DNA of 8,015 bases from Roseovarius sp. (GTDB lineage: Bacteria; Pseudomonadota; Alphaproteobacteria; Rhodobacterales; Rhodobacteraceae), in assembly GCA_023260815.1 (NCBI GenBank), contig JALQUE010000065.1, forward strand, positions 1 to 8,015, written 5' to 3'. The notes beneath the pieces were generated by a model that was given only the letters and a program-made list of their open reading frames with translations, searched no databases and was not told where the DNA came from. Below, piece after piece: positions 6,181-8,015 of this stretch. Made by a program: the position numbers and the translations under genes. Within the stretch, counting starts at the first letter, position 1, and each line of letters begins with the position of its first letter.

Positions 6181-7269
6181 TCAGGGGGTGGTGTCGTCCT
6201 CGGTGTCGGAGGGTTTGATGAGGGTCAGCTCCCCCGCCGCCTCAAGCCGGCGAATGGCGTTGATCACCTGGGTCATCGCGGCTTCGGCGTCACGCGGTTT
6301 GACGCTGCCCAATTCCTCGATCTCGTCGCGCAGGGCGTCGGCCATGCGCTTGGACATGTTGTCGAGAATGAAATCCGCCACGGGCGACAGATCGGCGGCC
6401 AGATCGCCGGTCAGCGCGCCGGAGAGGGCGGTGACCAGCAGTTTTTGATCCACCTCGCGGGTGATGCGGGGGATATCCATCGGCGCGACGCGGTCGGGGA
6501 TATGCACGAAGGTGAAGATCGCCTTGCGCACCAGACGGGCGAAATCCTGATCGGTTTCGTCCAGCCCGGTCAACAGGTTGTCGCGGGTGGCCGAGGCCGA
6601 GAAGTTGAGGATTGCGCCGACGCGTTCCACCGGGCCGTCATCAAAGGCGGTTTCGGGCACGTCATGCAGTTGCGCGGCCAGCGCGAGACCGATCCGGTCC
6701 ACGGCGGCCGGGGTCACGGCGCCGGTGCGCGAGACGGCATAGGTGATGCGGCGGGCCTGATCGCCGGGCAGGCGGCCCAGCAGATCGGCGGCGCGTTCGA
6801 CATCGAGTTTCGACAGCATGACGGCCGCCACCTCGGTGCTTTCGCGACCGACAATGGCCAGCAGATCATCGGGGCTGGCGGCACGGACCTGTTCCCAAGG
6901 ATCGCCGAATTGCCGCACGCCGGCTTCTTTCTTGAGGCGGGCGGCGGTTTGCGGGCTGATTCGGCCATCGAGCGCCGAGAGCGCACCGGCCACACCACGG
7001 GGGAAGGTCAGGCCCATCGCCTCAAGCTCGGTCGCGAATTCGGCGACCACATCGGCCAGCGTGGTGCGATCCACATAGCGCATGCTGCCCATCTGGGTGG
7101 TCAGTGTCGCCTGCAAGCCGTCGGGCAGATCGGTCAGCGGCACATCGGCGCCTTCATTGAGCAGAAAGCGCACGATGATCGCGGCCTTCTGCGCCTTGGT
7201 CAGACGCGCGGCGACGGGCCGGGGCGCGCGCGGCGGCGACAGGCGGGCAAGCTGAGTCTGGGTTGTCAT
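6181..7269 (-). CDS. Divergent FliG-family flagellar motor switch protein
   Basis: A 362-aa protein of FliG length and domain order: N-terminal domain (about 22-115, KAQKAAIIVRFLLNEGAD), middle armadillo-like domain (about 130-200, DDLLAIVGRESTEVAAVMLSKL) and C-terminal torque domain (about 215-348, VERVGAILNF, VRKAIFTFVHI, RITREVD, NMSKRMADALRDEIEELGSV, IRRLEAAGE). FliG sits at the cytoplasmic face of the MS ring and meets the stator. The middle-domain EHPQ motif, important for FliM binding, reads ESTE (143-146), and the usual Gly-Gly before the C-terminal domain is Gly-Pro (212-213). REVD in the torque helix region is kept. No other flagellar gene lies nearby, so this may be a second copy or a relative with another job. 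The ATG at 7269 has GGGGGACAGG just upstream. The gene starts the run towards CIA30 and nitrile hydratase. Confidence 0.85.
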   Translation of the reverse strand: MTTQTQLARLSPPRAPRPVAARLTKAQKAAIIVRFLLNEGADVPLTDLPDGLQATLTTQMGSMRYVDRTTLADVVAEFATELEAMGLTFPRGVAGALSALDGRISPQTAARLKKEAGVRQFGDPWEQVRAASPDDLLAIVGRESTEVAAVMLSKLDVERAADLLGRLPGDQARRITYAVSRTGAVTPAAVDRIGLALAAQLHDVPETAFDDGPVERVGAILNFSASATRDNLLTGLDETDQDFARLVRKAIFTFVHIPDRVAPMDIPRITREVDQKLLVTALSGALTGDLAADLSPVADFILDNMSKRMADALRDEIEELGSVKPRDAEAAMTQVINAIRRLEAAGELTLIKPSDTEDDTTP

Positions 7270-7279
7270 CCTGTCCCCC

Positions 7280-7299
7280 GTTCAGGTCATCGGCTGAAC
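7280..7299. repeat. Inverted repeat in the FliG-like gene leader
   Basis: GTTCAG (7280-7285) and CTGAAC (7294-7299) are perfect inverted arms around an 8-bp spacer, ending 11 bp ahead of the FliG-like ATG and next to its purine-rich ribosome site. It could be a regulator site or a small 5' leader hairpin. No convincing promoter could be placed in 7270-7360. Confidence 0.3.
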
Positions 7300-7358
7300 C
7301 ATAAGGCAGGAGGAGTGAATAAAGGACTAAGGCGGGCCGGGTCATGGGGGACCGGTTC

Positions 7359-7388
7359 AAATGAAACGGGGCGCCACAGGGCGCCCCG
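7359..7388 (-). terminator. Rho-independent terminator after the small secreted-protein gene
   Basis: A 9-bp perfect stem (7367-7375 with 7380-7388) and a 4-base loop form a very GC-rich hairpin. On the - strand it is followed by TTTCATTT, a broken T-tract; on the + strand no T-tract follows. It lies 68 bp after the small gene's stop and would insulate it from the FliG-like gene. Confidence 0.65.
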
Positions 7389-7415
7389 GCATTGCCCGAC
7401 GATCGTCAAGGCCGG

Positions 7416-7471
7416 TCAGCTGGTCAGCTGGTTGTCTGCTTAGCTGGTTGTCTGGTCAGCTGGTTGTCTGG
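7416..7471. repeat. 16-bp tandem repeat, three full copies plus a partial one
   Basis: Copies are TCAGCTGGTTGTCTGC (7424-7439), TTAGCTGGTTGTCTGG (7440-7455) and TCAGCTGGTTGTCTGG (7456-7471), with an 8-base partial copy TCAGCTGG at 7416-7423. The 7456-7471 copy is the last four codons plus stop of the small - strand gene; the others lie just past its stop. Slippage or unequal copying of the gene's 3' end is the simplest origin. Confidence 0.9.
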
Positions 7472-7620
7472 GGCACGCAGGTCTTGGTCGCGCTGTCCCA
7501 GGTCGCGCCTTCGGCGCAGGACATGGCCTGCTGTTCATGCTTGCCGCATCCGGCCTGCACGGACATGGCCGAGGCAAGCGTCAGGGCGGCGGTGGTCAGA
7601 ATGATTTTCGGTGTCATCAT
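7456..7620 (-). CDS. Small secreted Cys-containing protein, function unknown
   Basis: A 54-aa protein with a Sec signal peptide: MMTPK, a hydrophobic core (about 6-19) and a signal peptidase I site VQA|G after Ala23, so the mature part is about 31 residues in the periplasm or outside the cell. The mature part begins GCGKHEQQ and ends with CAEGATWDSATKTCVPQ, a C-x(12)-C unit like the short Cys motifs in some extracellular binding domains. Cys25, Cys35 and Cys48 give an odd number of cysteines. The lipobox is not convincing (SVQAGC). The start is set by AGGAGAG (7625-7631) 4 bp before the first of two adjacent ATGs; an upstream in-frame ATG at 7638 would have to include this site. It has its own promoter and terminator. 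My recollection, unverified, is that similar short proteins beside purB in Rhodobacteraceae have been mislabelled adenylosuccinate lyase. Confidence 0.82.
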   Translation of the reverse strand: MMTPKIILTTAALTLASAMSVQAGCGKHEQQAMSCAEGATWDSATKTCVPQTTS

Positions 7621-7640
7621 ACATCTCTCCTGTTGCACTC

Positions 7641-7661
7641 AACTCGAAGATAGCACGAGTT
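7641..7661. repeat. Inverted repeat around the -10 box of the small-gene promoter
   Basis: AACTCG (7641-7646) and CGAGTT (7656-7661) are perfect 6-bp inverted arms with a 9-bp spacer that contains the proposed -10 hexamer. The placement suits a repressor that blocks RNA polymerase, but only the symmetry is seen. Confidence 0.4.
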
Positions 7662-7674
7662 TCACGATCGGCAA
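7647..7674 (-). promoter_or_regulatory. Sigma-70-type promoter of the small secreted-protein gene
   Basis: On the - strand TTGCCG (7674-7669) and TATCTT (7652-7647) are 16 bp apart, and the -10 is preceded by TGC, giving an extended -10. Transcription would start near 7640, about 20 bases ahead of the ATG, leaving just enough room for the AGGAGAG ribosome site. It lies after the purB terminator, so the small gene can be expressed alone. Confidence 0.6.
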
Positions 7675-7716
7675 AATCCGGAGTGGCGCGGGATGCCCCG
7701 GATGCGAGACGGGAGG

Positions 7717-7744
7717 CAAAACGGGCGGCCCATGGGGGCCGCCC
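7717..7744 (-). terminator. Rho-independent terminator of purB
   Basis: A 9-bp stem (GGGCGGCCC at 7723-7731 with GGGCCGCCC at 7736-7744) has a 4-base loop and is followed on the - strand by GTTTTG. It lies about 30 bp after the purB stop. The + strand has no suitable T-tract. Confidence 0.7.
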
Positions 7745-7774
7745 TGCATAAAAAACAGGCATTGGGGCTGAGGA

Positions 7775-8015
7775 TCAGCTGTCTCCGAAGACCCGCGCAA
7801 AGATCGTATCGACATGTTTGGTGTGATACCCGAGGTCGAATTTCTCGTTGATCTCGTCCTCGGAGAGGGCGGCGCGCACCTCGTCGTCGGCCAGCAGTTC
7901 CTCGCGGAAATCGGTCCGGTGATCCCAGACCTTCATCGCGTTGCGCTGCACGAGGCGATAGGCGTCCTCGCGGCTGACACCGGCCTGGGTGAGCGCCAGC
8001 AGCACCCGCTGCGAC
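7775..8015 (-). CDS. purB: Adenylosuccinate lyase (3' part)
   Basis: PurB cleaves adenylosuccinate to AMP and SAICAR to AICAR, both with release of fumarate, in cytoplasmic purine synthesis. The frame is open to the window edge, so only about the last 79 residues are seen. They match the C-terminal domain of the Bacillus-type enzyme: QRVLLALTQAGVSREDAYRL, QRNAMKVW, ELLADDEVRAALSEDEI, and the diagnostic ending FDLGYHTKHVDTIFARVFG. The catalytic regions lie upstream, outside the window. The GTG at 8005 is an internal Val codon, not a start. A hairpin with a T-run follows the stop. Confidence 0.96.
   Translation of the reverse strand, partial: SQRVLLALTQAGVSREDAYRLVQRNAMKVWDHRTDFREELLADDEVRAALSEDEINEKFDLGYHTKHVDTIFARVFGDS

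Noticed and set aside
6445..7443. 332-aa + strand open frame under the FliG-like gene, including a GTG at 7315 behind AGGAGGA
   Set aside because: The purine run touches the GTG with almost no spacing, and the product is low-complexity and antisense to FliG domains.
7416..7471. CRISPR-like array
   Set aside because: The units are 16 bp, directly adjacent with no unique spacers, and match a gene's 3' end.
7361..7771. 136-aa + strand open frame rich in Ser, Cys and Trp over the small gene
   Set aside because: It crosses two terminator hairpins, the tandem repeat and a promoter, and is antisense to the signal-peptide gene.

Overview
The window looks like chromosomal DNA of a marine-type alphaproteobacterium of the Rhodobacteraceae (Roseobacter group). 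The basis is high G+C, frequent GTG starts, dense short-spaced gene packing, and protein sequences (ClpS, HemF, PurB, a FliG-like protein) that read like that family. This assignment comes from reading the sequence, not from a database search. I see no insertion sequence, prophage, tRNA, rRNA or CRISPR array.

Left part, + strand (1-3121): the 3' end of clpS, a class I methyltransferase of the RsmC type starting one base after clpS, a 169-bp regulatory-looking gap with short repeats and a perfect 12-bp palindrome, then an SDR-fold protein followed 32 bp later by hemF (aerobic coproporphyrinogen III oxidase). The SDR has Thr where the catalytic Lys should be.

Middle and right, - strand (3197-8015), read from right to left: the 3' end of purB with a terminator; a 54-aa secreted Cys-containing protein with its own promoter and terminator, whose 3' end has been copied as a 16-bp tandem repeat; a divergent FliG paralogue; a CIA30-family protein; three adjoining genes for a cobalt-type nitrile hydratase whose beta subunit is split into two proteins; and an LpxL/HtrB-type acyltransferase that converges on hemF. 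FliG-like, CIA30, nitrile hydratase and acyltransferase genes run in one direction with gaps of about 75 bp or less, so co-transcription is possible, although their functions do not form one obvious pathway.

The most interesting unit is the three-gene nitrile hydratase. It has the layout of thiocyanate hydrolase and toyocamycin nitrile hydratase (beta N-half, beta C-half, alpha). Its alpha subunit has a His/Asp-rich head, and there is no adjacent activator or amidase gene. Three other proteins keep a recognisable fold but lack a signature residue or motif: the SDR (catalytic Lys to Thr), the acyltransferase (HX4D Asp to His) and the FliG paralogue (EHPQ replaced).
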